Below, in pieces: positions 23,082 to 31,852 of a stretch of DNA of 35,646 nucleotides. The DNA lies in the NCBI GenBank assembly GCA_030018475.1, contig JASEFT010000007.1, positions 1-35,646 on the forward strand, written 5' to 3'. Within the stretch, counting starts at the first letter, position 1. Each line of letters opens with the position of its first letter. The stretch is from Candidatus Thermoplasmatota archaeon. GTDB lineage: Archaea > Thermoplasmatota > JASEFT01. A program made the position numbers and the translations under genes. The notes below the pieces were generated by a model, which was given only the letters and a program-made list of their open reading frames with translations, had not been told where the DNA came from and did no database searches.

Positions 23082-23852
23082 ATGGCTGAGCTAAATCTTA
23101 CTACAGAAGATGTGCTGAAAAAACTTGCAGAGAGGAAAATAACTATTAAGGAAGCTAAAAAACATCTTGCGGTACTTGCTATTGAGAAGATTAAAAATGC
23201 GTATTTAGATGTTCATAGAAAATATCGTACAGGGGTACCTGAAATAGTATACGGCGCGGGCAAAGAAGAGAAAGAAATTATAGAAGCTGTGAAAATATTA
23301 CTGAGAAGGAATGATTATGCTTTGGTTACAAGATTGAATAATCCAGAGAGGTTCAAAAGCAAGCTTAAGGAATTCGATGTTGATTGTAATAGGAGAGCTA
23401 AAACATTACTCGTAAAGAAAAAGAGCTACAAATTTCCAAAAGTTGGACGAGTGGGTATTTTAGCAGCAGGTACTGTAGATGTATCTGTGGCTGAAGAGGC
23501 AAAGGTTGCTGCTGAGGTTATGGGCTGCGAAGTAATATCAGCTTATGATGTCGGAATTGCAGGTCTGCATCGTGTTATAGAACCTTTAAAAGAAATGCTC
23601 GAAAAAAACGTATCTGCTATTATAGTAGTAGCTGGCATGGAAGGCGCTTTGCCTTCTATTGTAGCAAGTCTTATAGATATTCCTGTGATAGGAGTACCAA
23701 CATCTGTTGGTTATGGTGTTGGTGAAAAAGGTTTAGGAGCACTTACAACAATGCTACAGACATGCTCTCCCGGTTTAGCAGTTGTTAATATTGATAACGG
23801 TGTTGGGGCAGGTATATTTGCAGGATTAATTGCAAGAAAAGCAAGAGGTTAA
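23082..23852 (+). CDS. larB: LarB, nickel-pincer cofactor biosynthesis (PurE-like carboxylase)
   Basis: A 256-residue protein with an N-terminal helical region (residues 1-75) and a C-terminal PurE-like core, as in LarB, the nicotinate adenine dinucleotide carboxylase/hydrolase of the Ni-pincer pathway. GVPEIVYGAGKEEKEI, then VGILAAGTVDVSVAEEA, CEVISAYDVGIAGLHR and the catalytic-loop-like IIVVAGMEGALPSIVAS, IPVIGVPTSVGYGVGEKG and NIDNGVGAG are diagnostic. No larC, larE or larA is visible in the window. Its position between purP and purE raises the question whether it acts in purine metabolism here or is only co-transcribed. Confidence 0.9.
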   Translation: MAELNLTTEDVLKKLAERKITIKEAKKHLAVLAIEKIKNAYLDVHRKYRTGVPEIVYGAGKEEKEIIEAVKILLRRNDYALVTRLNNPERFKSKLKEFDVDCNRRAKTLLVKKKSYKFPKVGRVGILAAGTVDVSVAEEAKVAAEVMGCEVISAYDVGIAGLHRVIEPLKEMLEKNVSAIIVVAGMEGALPSIVASLIDIPVIGVPTSVGYGVGEKGLGALTTMLQTCSPGLAVVNIDNGVGAGIFAGLIARKARG

Positions 23853-23853
23853 A

Positions 23854-24321
23854 ATGAGTGAAGTAATGATAATCCTGGGAAGCGCATCAGATAAAGAAAT
23901 TGCAATTAAATGCACGGAGATATTGAAAAAATTTGGTATAGGTTATGAGGTTGCAGTAGCCTCTGCTCATCGTACCCCTGAAAGAGTAAAAGAAATAGTT
24001 GAGAAGAGCAATGCAAAAGTCTTTATTGCAATTGCAGGTTTAGCAGCTGCTTTACCAGGAGTTGTAGCTGCACATACTACAAAACCAGTAATTGGTGTTC
24101 CGGTTTCAGGTAAAGTGCCTCTTGCCTCTCTTCTCTCAATAGTGCAAATGCCTGCTGGTATACCAGTAGCTTGCGTTGGCGTAGATAATAGCGAAAACGC
24201 AGCGTTGCTAGCAGCTGAAATACTTGCACTTCAAAACGAAGAAATAAGTAAAAAATTAGTGCTCTATAGGCAAGAGCTGGAGAAGAAAGTGGAAGAATCT
24301 GCAAAATTAGAAAAATTATAG
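23854..24321 (+). CDS. purE: PurE, 5-aminoimidazole ribonucleotide carboxylase/mutase
   Basis: A 155-residue catalytic core producing CAIR for PurC. ILGSASDKEIAIKC, VAVASAHRTPERV, FIAIAGLAAALPGVVAAHTT and PVIGVPVSG form the nucleotide- and substrate-binding loops. The start at ATG 23854 lies 1 nt after the larB stop; a longer in-frame start would overlap larB needlessly. No purK is present here, so direct CO2 use (class II-like) is possible but cannot be settled. It overlaps the convergent queA by 6 nt. Confidence 0.93.
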   Translation: MSEVMIILGSASDKEIAIKCTEILKKFGIGYEVAVASAHRTPERVKEIVEKSNAKVFIAIAGLAAALPGVVAAHTTKPVIGVPVSGKVPLASLLSIVQMPAGIPVACVGVDNSENAALLAAEILALQNEEISKKLVLYRQELEKKVEESAKLEKL

Positions 24322-25302
24322 TATCAGCATTGCGTCCCCAAACGAATAGAATCTATATCCATTTTTTATTGCCTCTTTATAAGCTCTAAGAATTCTCTCC
24401 CTGCCTGCAAATGCGCAAGTAAGTAACAGAACGGTAGATTTAGGCAGGTGGAAGTTAGTGAGTAGAGCGCTGATACCAGACTTGAATTTATAACCCGGAT
24501 AGATAAACAAATCGCTCCAGCCTTCGCAAGCTTGGAGCTTACCATTTTTATATGCGCTTTCCAGTGCTTTTATAACAGTAGTTCCCACAGCAACCAATTT
24601 CCCACTTGTACCATTAATGAGCTCCGCGTTTTCTTTAGTAACTCTAAACCATTCCTTTTCTAACTTATGCTGGGTAATATTTTCTGCCCTTATTGGCATA
24701 AACGTCCCGGGACCAATATGGAGGGTAATGTATGCAAGATTGCATTTTTTCTCTATTCTTTTTAATAATTCTTTAGTAAAATGTAGCCCTGAAGTTGGCG
24801 CTGCAACAGAGCCTTCGTGTTTTGCATAAACTGTGTTGTACCTACTTTGATCATTTAATTCTTTTTTAATATACGGTGGCAGAGGCATTCTACCAATTTT
24901 AGCTAGATCTAACTTCCGATTCAACTCAATAACAAATTCCCCTTCTGCAATTTGTTTTTCCACCCTCCCCACAATACAGTTCTCAAACCCTATTTCAAGA
25001 CCAGCTCTAATCTTCTTCCCCTTAACCAGAGCTTTATATTTATTCGAGTTAAGCTTATCCAAAATCAAGAGCTCCACTTTACCACCAGTAGTTTTTTTAC
25101 CAACAAGCTTTGCAGGAATTACTTTCGTATCATTCAGTACTAAAGTATCCCCCGAGTCAAGCTCATCAACAATATCGTAAAATATTCTATGCTTAGTCTT
25201 TTCTCTTCTTATTACCATTAATTTTGAATTATCTCTAGGCTCAACTGGCACTTGGGCAATAAGCTCTTTAGGTAAATAATAATCAAACTCTGAGAGTTTC
25301 AT
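24316..25302 (-). CDS. queA: QueA, SAM:tRNA ribosyltransferase-isomerase
   Basis: A 328-residue QueA, which in bacteria transfers the ribosyl part of SAM to preQ1 in tRNA during queuosine synthesis. FDYYLPKELIAQVPVEPRD at the start, VLNDTKVIPAKLVG, RYNTVYAKHEGSVAAPTSGL (active site), LHIGPGTFMPI, ALLTNFHLPKSTVLLL and YRFYSFGDAMLI at the end are all family hallmarks, at full length. Archaea normally make archaeosine, not queuosine, and QueA is rare in them, so this gene is either a transfer or serves another modification. Its codon use looks like its neighbours. It overlaps purE by 6 nt and stands alone. Confidence 0.93.
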   Translation of the reverse strand: MKLSEFDYYLPKELIAQVPVEPRDNSKLMVIRREKTKHRIFYDIVDELDSGDTLVLNDTKVIPAKLVGKKTTGGKVELLILDKLNSNKYKALVKGKKIRAGLEIGFENCIVGRVEKQIAEGEFVIELNRKLDLAKIGRMPLPPYIKKELNDQSRYNTVYAKHEGSVAAPTSGLHFTKELLKRIEKKCNLAYITLHIGPGTFMPIRAENITQHKLEKEWFRVTKENAELINGTSGKLVAVGTTVIKALESAYKNGKLQACEGWSDLFIYPGYKFKSGISALLTNFHLPKSTVLLLTCAFAGRERILRAYKEAIKNGYRFYSFGDAMLIL

Positions 25303-25372
25303 AGTAGATTATCCACTAACTAAAATATAAGGATAATTATTTATCTCAGATTGCTATTTTAAAGTTTGCAAG

Positions 25373-26506
25373 ATGAAAATTTACAATGCGAAAATATTGT
25401 ACGGCGAAGATTTTGAACTGATAGAAGGTTCTCTAGAAATTAAAAACGGCTCTATATCCAGGATTAGGGAAGGCAACGCTACAGGAGACTTTAACGCTAA
25501 AGGCTCAATTATTATACCTAGTTTCATTAATGCTCATGTGCACTTGCTCGATGCACTTGGAAAAGACTTGTGGTATGGTAAAACTCTAGATGAACTTGTA
25601 CGCCCTCCTAACAGCTTGAAGCACAAATTACTAAAGAAGCCTGAGTCAAAAATAAAATCAGCTGCTAGCGCTGCGGTTAAAGAAATGCTTATGAGTGGCA
25701 CTACTTATTATTGCGAGTTTTCTAATATTCCTAAAATATCAACTGAAATTTTGAAAATCTCAAGAATGGATGGTAAAATTTTGTACGAGCCTATAGAAGT
25801 TATGGACGACAATGAGGTATGGGAAAATATTCTAGATAATGCGCTTGTAAAAAATATATTGAAAGTCGCAAGTGAATGCGAGGGTCTAGGAATAAGCGGT
25901 GTGTGCGAGTTTTCTGATGCTATACTTCAAAAACTTGCTTCGCTATCAAAATATTTTGCACTCCACGCTGCAGAGCATAAAATTTCGCAAGAGCGCTCTA
26001 TCAGACAAACTGGCAGAACGGAAATTGAGCGCGCGGTTAAAATAAAACCTAAATTTCTTGTACATCTCACCCATCCTTTAAAAAACGATTTAACCCTTCT
26101 CGAAAAAAACAAAATACCAGTTATATGCTGTCCTAGAGCGAACGCAGTTTTAAATGTTGGCTCTCCACCAATACCGCAACTGTTGAGAAACAAAGTTTTA
26201 GTTGCGTTAGGCACAGATAACGTTATGCTGACCTCGCCAGACATTCTCAGAGAGCTTGAGTTTGTAGCAAAACTCTGGCCAGAGCTTGAGCCCCGAACTA
26301 TCCTTAAACTTGTTACTGTTAATCCTGCTAAAATTTTCGGACTCAATAAAGGAGTAGCACAAGAAGGCAAAGACGCAGATTTGATTTTATTAAAACCTTT
26401 AGAGAACCTCGAATATTCTCACGATATTGTTGCGTCAATAATTCATCGCGCTACTCAAAGAAATATATGGAAAGTGTATTATAAAGGAAGAGCGATATAT
26501 GGCTAA
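25373..26506 (+). CDS. Amidohydrolase, cytosine deaminase / chlorohydrolase-like
   Basis: A 377-residue metal-dependent hydrolase of the COG0402 deaminase group. The metal motif SFINAHVHL (about residues 50-58) is followed by MLMSGTTYYCEF, FALHAAEH, FLVHLTH, CPRANAVLNVGSPP, then VALGTDNVML with the catalytic Asp and FGLNKG...GKDADLILL at the C-terminus. It is shorter than many family members (about 400-450). It probably deaminates a heterocyclic nucleobase- or pterin-like compound, but no substrate is assigned. It overlaps the following sua5 by 8 nt, so both are co-translated. Confidence 0.85.
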   Translation: MKIYNAKILYGEDFELIEGSLEIKNGSISRIREGNATGDFNAKGSIIIPSFINAHVHLLDALGKDLWYGKTLDELVRPPNSLKHKLLKKPESKIKSAASAAVKEMLMSGTTYYCEFSNIPKISTEILKISRMDGKILYEPIEVMDDNEVWENILDNALVKNILKVASECEGLGISGVCEFSDAILQKLASLSKYFALHAAEHKISQERSIRQTGRTEIERAVKIKPKFLVHLTHPLKNDLTLLEKNKIPVICCPRANAVLNVGSPPIPQLLRNKVLVALGTDNVMLTSPDILRELEFVAKLWPELEPRTILKLVTVNPAKIFGLNKGVAQEGKDADLILLKPLENLEYSHDIVASIIHRATQRNIWKVYYKGRAIYG

Positions 26507-27542
26507 AAAAACCATTGTACTGAAAATCACTCCTAAAAAAATAGAGCTTAACAAAATAAAAAAAGCTGCAGAGATTATTAAAAAAGGTGGCATAGTTGCT
26601 TTTCCTACAGAAACAGTCTATGGCTTGGGTGCAAATGCTTTAAACGCCAAAGCGGTCTTGAAAATATTTAGAGCGAAGAAAAGGCCTGCAGATAATCCTA
26701 TAATAGTGCACGTATACAACAAAGAGGATATTTATAGACTCGCTAAACACGTGCCTAAAGAGGCAGAAAAATTAATTTCTAAATTTTGGCCAGGACCACT
26801 AACACTTCTACTGAAAAAATCCAAAATAGTACCATATACAACAACAGGAGGTTTAGATACTGTATGCATCAGAATGCCCTCTCACGCTATTGCGCAAGCT
26901 TTAATTAAAGAATCAAAAACGCCTATTGCAGCTCCTTCAGCTAATCTCGCAGGTAGGCCAAGTCCTACAACTGCAGAGCATGTGTTAGAAGATTTAAATG
27001 GAAAAATAGATGCAATTATAGATGGCGGTAGAACGAAAGTAGGTTTAGAGTCTACAGTTCTAGATTTAACCTCCGAGGTGCCTACAGTGCTACGACCTGG
27101 TGGCGTTAGTCTAGAAGAGTTGGAAAATGTTTTAGGTGCTGTTAAATTGCATAGACTTGCTAAAGCAGAATATGAGATAGAGAGCGCTGTCGCTTTATCG
27201 CCAGGTATGAAATATCGCCATTATGCACCTAAAGCTAAGATGATATTAGTTGAAGGTAGTAAAGAAAAAATTATTAAAAAAACTCAGCAGATTGCTGAAG
27301 AATACAGTGATAAAAAAGTAGGAGTCCTTTCTTTCAGTGGCTATGAATATAAAGTTGCTATTACTAAATTTTTAGGAAAGGATTTGAAAGAAGCGGCTAG
27401 AAAATTATTCACTACGCTTAGAGAATTTGATATTGAAAATGTAGATATGATAATTGCGGAAGGCTGTGGTACGAAAGGTATAGGGCTTGCGATAATGAAC
27501 CGATTGAGAAAGGCTTGCGGATATAATATTATAAGGGTGTAA
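26499..27542 (+). CDS. sua5: Sua5 threonylcarbamoyl-AMP synthase
   Basis: A 347-residue two-domain Sua5 that makes threonylcarbamoyl-AMP for the t6A37 modification of ANN-decoding tRNAs. The YrdC domain (about residues 20-210) has GGIVAFPTETVYGLGANA, FRAKKRPADNPIIVHV, PGPLTLLLKK, TVCIRMPSH and PSANLAGRPSPTTAEHV. The linker SPGMKYRHYAPKAKM then leads to the C-terminal Sua5 domain, ending GIGLAIMNRLRKAC. The length is typical for archaeal Sua5 rather than stand-alone YrdC. Confidence 0.95.
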   Translation: MAKKTIVLKITPKKIELNKIKKAAEIIKKGGIVAFPTETVYGLGANALNAKAVLKIFRAKKRPADNPIIVHVYNKEDIYRLAKHVPKEAEKLISKFWPGPLTLLLKKSKIVPYTTTGGLDTVCIRMPSHAIAQALIKESKTPIAAPSANLAGRPSPTTAEHVLEDLNGKIDAIIDGGRTKVGLESTVLDLTSEVPTVLRPGGVSLEELENVLGAVKLHRLAKAEYEIESAVALSPGMKYRHYAPKAKMILVEGSKEKIIKKTQQIAEEYSDKKVGVLSFSGYEYKVAITKFLGKDLKEAARKLFTTLREFDIENVDMIIAEGCGTKGIGLAIMNRLRKACGYNIIRV

Positions 27543-27550
27543 TCTCATGA

Positions 27551-28174
27551 TTAAACAAAGATTCTAAAAATTACTGCAATAACAGCTAACGACAAAACAA
27601 TAAAGAGGCTCGCTGAGTTAAGATCAACCATTATTTTATTTCTAATTTTTGTAAGCAAATCCGATTTTACTATACTCCATTTCAAGAGCAAAATACCAAA
27701 AACAATGATTAACAGTTCCATAATAAGTACCTCTAGTACTAACAACCTAGAAAAATCAAATGTAATCTCAAATTGTGTAGCATTTGCAGCAGGTAGTATA
27801 AAATAGCCCAATAAAAGATTAGGCATTATTCCGAGCACAGTACATAAACTTGCTAGAACGAGCATGGGTAGTCGCATTGACAAAGGGACTTCCCTGACTG
27901 CTTTTGCGTTTTCAAACTTAATAAACGAATAATAAATAATCTTCAAAAACGACGCTACTGTGCCAATAGTAGCTATAATTAAGATGAATTTTAATACCGG
28001 ATAAGCATCTACAGAAGAGAATAAACTCGATATTAGTGCTAGTTCTAGGTCGGATTCTAAACTTATTTTTACTTTTACGATTTTAGGGCCAATTCTTAGC
28101 GATATCGCTTGATACATTAAAAGGCAGTTTGCATAAATCACTCTCGCTATAGTTGTAAAAACTATCCCTACCAA
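27551..28174 (-). pseudogene. C-terminal remnant of an Mrp/Mbh-type antiporter subunit (MrpD/NuoN-like)
   Basis: About 207 residues with several membrane helices. SFLKIIYYSFI, then REVPLSMRLPMLVLASLCTVLGIMPNLLL, match the C-terminal third of proton-pumping antiporter subunits (MrpD, MbhH, NuoN), which are normally around 480-500 residues with 14 helices. The N-terminal core with its charged pumping residues is missing. The frame can be read 17 codons further upstream (PFKEYFFAVEHLVG) into the preceding gene without meeting ATG, GTG or TTG, so TTG 28174 is only a nominal start. It is most simply a gene remnant. A small independent protein cannot be excluded. Confidence 0.65.
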
Positions 28175-28199
28175 ATGCTCTACTGCAAAGAAATATTCT

Positions 28200-28421
28200 T
28201 TAAATGGTTTTCCGCCTCTCCTTTACTTCAGTTATTACTAACTTTCTGGTGGCTATAATTATCGCAGCAGAAACAAGCAACCCTACAGTTAATGAAAGGT
28301 ACGAAAAATCGGACGTTAGAAGAATCCAGAAAACGAACAATGCTAAAATACCTGCTGTATATCTCTCTCTCTTGTAGACTTCTACGTATTTCTCGCCCTT
28401 CGCAACAATCTCATTTCCCAT
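28200..28421 (-). CDS. MrpE/MnhE-like small membrane protein (truncated)
   Basis: A 73-residue protein with two membrane helices. ALFVFWILLTSDFSYLSLTVGLLVSAAIIIA fits the N-terminal helix pair of MrpE/MnhE subunits of multi-subunit cation/proton antiporters, usually about 160 residues. The C-terminal soluble half is missing. It lies directly upstream of the MrpD-like remnant on the same strand, and its reading frame could be joined to that remnant by a +1 shift near the stop (ATTTAAAG). It is probably part of a decayed antiporter or hydrogenase-associated cluster. Confidence 0.55.
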   Translation of the reverse strand: MGNEIVAKGEKYVEVYKRERYTAGILALFVFWILLTSDFSYLSLTVGLLVSAAIIIATRKLVITEVKERRKTI

Positions 28422-28524
28422 TGTACTAGCAATAGTTTCTGCTCATTATAAAACTACTGTGGAGTAGGGCACTCGAAAATTTTAGGAATGAAATTGGAGG
28501 CGAAGAGATTGATAAAATAAAGCT

Positions 28525-28818
28525 CTAGCCCATCATTTTTTCCAAGACTTCTCTGCACATCATACCTTCTTTTATTCCAAGCATCGTTGCATTCTCAGAA
28601 ATTTCAACTACCTTAGCACTCAGCATACCCTCAAAACTCTTCACCCCTGTAACTTTCACAGCTATATCTCCAAGTTTATTTGCAGTTTTCATGTCCAAAT
28701 ATCCGCACATTGCAAATCCTTTCTCCGCTTTGATTAGAATCAAAGGCGCCACTCCAAGTTCTATCTTCACGCCCAGCGCAGTACCTGTTTTTAATTTAAT
28801 CAGCTCCGTACAAATCAT
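28525..28818 (-). CDS. DUF1805 domain protein
   Basis: A 97-residue protein of the DUF1805 (YunC-like) family. LGVKIELGVAPLILIKAEKGFAMCGYLDM with the conserved GFAMCGYLD, the ANKLGDIAV helix, a VKSFEGMLSAKV strand and the IKEGMMCREVLEKM tail fit at full family length. The biological role is unknown. Stand-alone on the minus strand, divergent from ilvE. Confidence 0.85.
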   Translation of the reverse strand: MICTELIKLKTGTALGVKIELGVAPLILIKAEKGFAMCGYLDMKTANKLGDIAVKVTGVKSFEGMLSAKVVEISENATMLGIKEGMMCREVLEKMMG

Positions 28819-28881
28819 AAAAAACAGAATCGTTTACTAAATGAAAAGATTTATGTTCGGTTATTTCCTTTTTTTGTCTCA

Positions 28882-29745
28882 ATGACTGTCATATACATAA
28901 ATGACGAATTTCTACCCGAAGAGCAGGCAAAAATTTCTGTTTATGATCACGGCTTGCTCTATGGAGACGGTGTTTTCGAAGGTATAAGAGCTTATAATAA
29001 AAGAATATTCAAGCTTGAAGAGCATGTTGATAGACTTTACGAATCTTCAAATGCTATTGATTTGAAAATACCAATGTCAAGGCAGGAGCTCTGCCGGAAA
29101 ATAATAGAAACATGTAGGAAGAACGAGGTTAAAGATGGCTATATAAGAGTTGTTGTAACTCGCGGCGTTGGCGATTTAGGCTTGGACCCTAGAAAATGCA
29201 AAGCTCCAACTATAATAATAATTGCAAAATCAATTGCACTCTATCCGCATAAAGAAGGCTTGACAATGATAACAACTACTATTAGGAGGACACCTCCACA
29301 ATCACTCAGTCCAAATATAAAATCTCTTAATTATCTAAATAATATACTTGCTAGAATAGAAGCGAACCATGCAGGCGCAGATGAAGCGCTATTCCTTGAT
29401 ACTGATGGCTATGTGAGCGAGGCAAGCGCTGACAATATCTTCTATGTTAAAGGTAATTTAGTCACAACTCCTCCAACAGCAACTAATCTTAAAGGCATAA
29501 CAAGAGCTACAGTATTAGAGCTTGCAAAAGAGCTTGGCTACGATACGAGAGTGACGCTATTCACGCTATTCGATATTTACAATGCGGATGAGGTTTTCCT
29601 TACAGGTACTGCAGCAGAAATAGAGGCTGTGATTAAAATTGATGGCAGAATAATTGGCGAAGGTAAGCCCGGAAAGGTTACAAAGCATCTTATTCAATCT
29701 TATAGAGAGCTGGTGAATTCTACAGGAACGCCTATCTACGAATAA
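28882..29745 (+). CDS. ilvE: Branched-chain amino acid aminotransferase
   Basis: A 287-residue fold-type IV PLP transaminase for the last step of Val/Leu/Ile synthesis. ISVYDHGLLYGDGVFEGIRA, RLYESSNAIDLKIP, GDLGLDPRKC, the PLP lysine in IKSLNYLNNILARIEA, then DGYVSEASADNIFYVK and ADEVFLTGTAAEI are diagnostic. D-amino-acid transaminase and aminodeoxychorismate lyase share the fold, but EGIRAY and GTAAEI favour IlvE. It starts 20 nt after an A+T-rich stretch without a ribosome binding site. Confidence 0.93.
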   Translation: MTVIYINDEFLPEEQAKISVYDHGLLYGDGVFEGIRAYNKRIFKLEEHVDRLYESSNAIDLKIPMSRQELCRKIIETCRKNEVKDGYIRVVVTRGVGDLGLDPRKCKAPTIIIIAKSIALYPHKEGLTMITTTIRRTPPQSLSPNIKSLNYLNNILARIEANHAGADEALFLDTDGYVSEASADNIFYVKGNLVTTPPTATNLKGITRATVLELAKELGYDTRVTLFTLFDIYNADEVFLTGTAAEIEAVIKIDGRIIGEGKPGKVTKHLIQSYRELVNSTGTPIYE

Positions 29746-29790
29746 TTTGAATTTGTGGCTCGTGGCACTACATAAACTTCCGGCATATTT

Positions 29791-30495
29791 ATGAAAATTG
29801 AAATTTCACTTGCAGATCTTGAACGAGTGTATGGAAAATATTGGTGGCGTAAGGATCAAGAAGAGCTTTATAACGAGCTTTGTAGAGAGCCTTTTAAATT
29901 GCTAGTTTTTACAATACTATCTCAAAACACTTCTAGCGAGAATACTTACAGAGCTTATAAAGGATTGAGTTCTAAGTTTTCAATAGATAGTGCGACTTTA
30001 GCTAAAGCTTCTGAGAAAGAGTTAGCAAAATGTATTAAAGCTGGTGGATTGCATAATATTAAAGCAGAGAGAATAAAAGCATGCTCTCAGTACATACTGA
30101 ATGAGCTTAATGCTGAGTTATCGGAAATTCTCAAACTACCTGTTGATAAAGCTCGTGAAGAACTTCAAAAAATACCAGGCGTAGGCTCTAAAACTGCAGA
30201 CGTGCTCTTGAGCAATGTTTATACTTCTAAAGAAGCGCTTGTTATAGATACTCATATGAGAAGACTAGCGCTAAGAGTGGGACTTGTTGAAAAGAGCGCA
30301 AGCTATGAAAAGATACAGAAAGCGTTAACAGATTCTATACCTTGGAATTCAATACCAAAAGAAAAGCATGAGCGCTACGTGGGCTTACTATGGCTACTCG
30401 CCAAACACACTTGCGGAGCTATAAAACCTAAATGTGGCGATTGTAGCTTAAGAAATATGTGCAAGTATGCCTCTAGAGTCGTGCGTGTTTTGTAG
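29791..30495 (+). CDS. nth: Endonuclease III (DNA glycosylase/AP lyase)
   Basis: A 234-residue base-excision-repair enzyme that removes oxidised pyrimidines and nicks abasic sites. The helix-hairpin-helix ELQKIPGVGSKTADVLLS carries the catalytic Lys, VIDTHMRRLALRVGLV the catalytic Asp, and the C-terminal C-x6-C-x2-C-x5-C (TCGAIKPKCGDCSLRNMC) binds the [4Fe-4S] cluster. The length is normal. It complements the EndoQ-like gene elsewhere in the window. Confidence 0.94.
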   Translation: MKIEISLADLERVYGKYWWRKDQEELYNELCREPFKLLVFTILSQNTSSENTYRAYKGLSSKFSIDSATLAKASEKELAKCIKAGGLHNIKAERIKACSQYILNELNAELSEILKLPVDKAREELQKIPGVGSKTADVLLSNVYTSKEALVIDTHMRRLALRVGLVEKSASYEKIQKALTDSIPWNSIPKEKHERYVGLLWLLAKHTCGAIKPKCGDCSLRNMCKYASRVVRVL

Positions 30496-30565
30496 GGCGA
30501 AATTTGTAGTGGCAAGCTGCAACAGATTGCAAAATTTATAATGTTATAAAGGTTGAAATTTATTT

Positions 30566-31852
30566 ATGTCTATGAGCTACAAAGGAATAGCTAAAAAAGT
30601 TCTAGAATTAGCGAAAGCCCACGAGGGCGACGAAATTGAAGTAATAAAAGAAAAGAGCCTTATCGGTATTTTAATGCCTAGGCATGAGTTTAGCGCTGAG
30701 AATATAATTACTTTGAAATTACCAAATGGCTACAATATAGGAGTGGAAATTGATAGTGGAACTAAAATAAAGATGATAAAGGAGCGTGAGAAAAAAAAGC
30801 CACCACTTAAATCACCTCCTTTAGCTACTGATAAATTAACAATTTCATTACTTTCTACAGGGGGTACAATTGCAAGCTATGTGGATTATCGCACTGGCGC
30901 TGTAAAGCCTGCGCTAACAGCTCAAGAACTTGCTTTTGCAGTGCCTGAGCTGACAGAGCTTTACAATATAAGAGCAAAAGTTCTTTTTAGTATTTTCAGT
31001 GAAGATATGTGCCCGTTGCATTGGAAAAAGCTAGCCAAAGAAGTAGCAAAAGAACTTAGCGAAGGTAGCGATGCAGTGATTATACCTCACGGTACCGATA
31101 CTCTTCATTACACCTCAGCAGCTCTATCTTTCATGCTAAGAAATTTGCCCTCGCCAGTCATTTTAGTAGGCTCGCAGAGGAGTAGCGATAGACCGTCTAG
31201 CGATGCGGTACTCAATCTTCTAGGAGCAGCGAGACTAGCAACTACAGATCTGGGCGAAGTTGTAGTTGTAATGCACGGCAGTAGGAGCGACGATTTCTTG
31301 CTGGTCCATCGAGGTACTAAAGTAAGGAAAATGCATACAAGTGCCAGAGATGCGTTTAAATCGATAAATTGCCAGCCACTTGCAAAAATACAAAATAATG
31401 ATGTAAAATTTCTTCAGGAATATACTAAAAGGAGCTCAGGTAAATTAGAAATTAACACTAAACTCGAAGAGAGGGTAGCTTTCGTCTATTTCTATCCAGG
31501 AATGAGTGAAGAGTATTTTGAGTACTTAGCTAAAAATAACAAAGGCTTAGTGATTGCAGGTACTGGATTGGGACATGTTTCTGGAGAGCTGCTTTCTACA
31601 ATAAAAAAATATTCTTTCAAAATACCAATTGTTATGAGCTCTCAATGCTTAGCTGGTAGAGTGAATATGAATGTATATTCCAGGGGCAGAGACCTTTTAG
31701 GAGCTAATGTAATTGCTGCTGAGGATATGCTGCCTGAAGTAGCCTATATAAAGTTAATGCTCGTACTTGGCAAGACCAAAAAAATGGCTAGAATAAAAGA
31801 GCTAATGCAGAAAAATTATGCCGGAGAAATATCTGAAAGGAGAGAGCTATGA
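30566..31852 (+). CDS. gatD: Glu-tRNA(Gln) amidotransferase subunit D
   Basis: A 428-residue asparaginase-like subunit of the archaeal GatDE complex, which supplies ammonia to convert Glu-tRNA-Gln to Gln-tRNA-Gln. The N-terminal domain (1-85) precedes the asparaginase core: LLSTGGTIASYVDYRTGAV with the nucleophilic Thr, then PHGTDTLHYTSAAL, VGSQRSSDRPSSDAVLN and AGTGLGHVS. A TATA-like TTATAAA about 20 nt before the ATG fits a leaderless start. It overlaps gatE by 4 nt (ATGA). Confidence 0.96.
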   Translation: MSMSYKGIAKKVLELAKAHEGDEIEVIKEKSLIGILMPRHEFSAENIITLKLPNGYNIGVEIDSGTKIKMIKEREKKKPPLKSPPLATDKLTISLLSTGGTIASYVDYRTGAVKPALTAQELAFAVPELTELYNIRAKVLFSIFSEDMCPLHWKKLAKEVAKELSEGSDAVIIPHGTDTLHYTSAALSFMLRNLPSPVILVGSQRSSDRPSSDAVLNLLGAARLATTDLGEVVVVMHGSRSDDFLLVHRGTKVRKMHTSARDAFKSINCQPLAKIQNNDVKFLQEYTKRSSGKLEINTKLEERVAFVYFYPGMSEEYFEYLAKNNKGLVIAGTGLGHVSGELLSTIKKYSFKIPIVMSSQCLAGRVNMNVYSRGRDLLGANVIAAEDMLPEVAYIKLMLVLGKTKKMARIKELMQKNYAGEISERREL

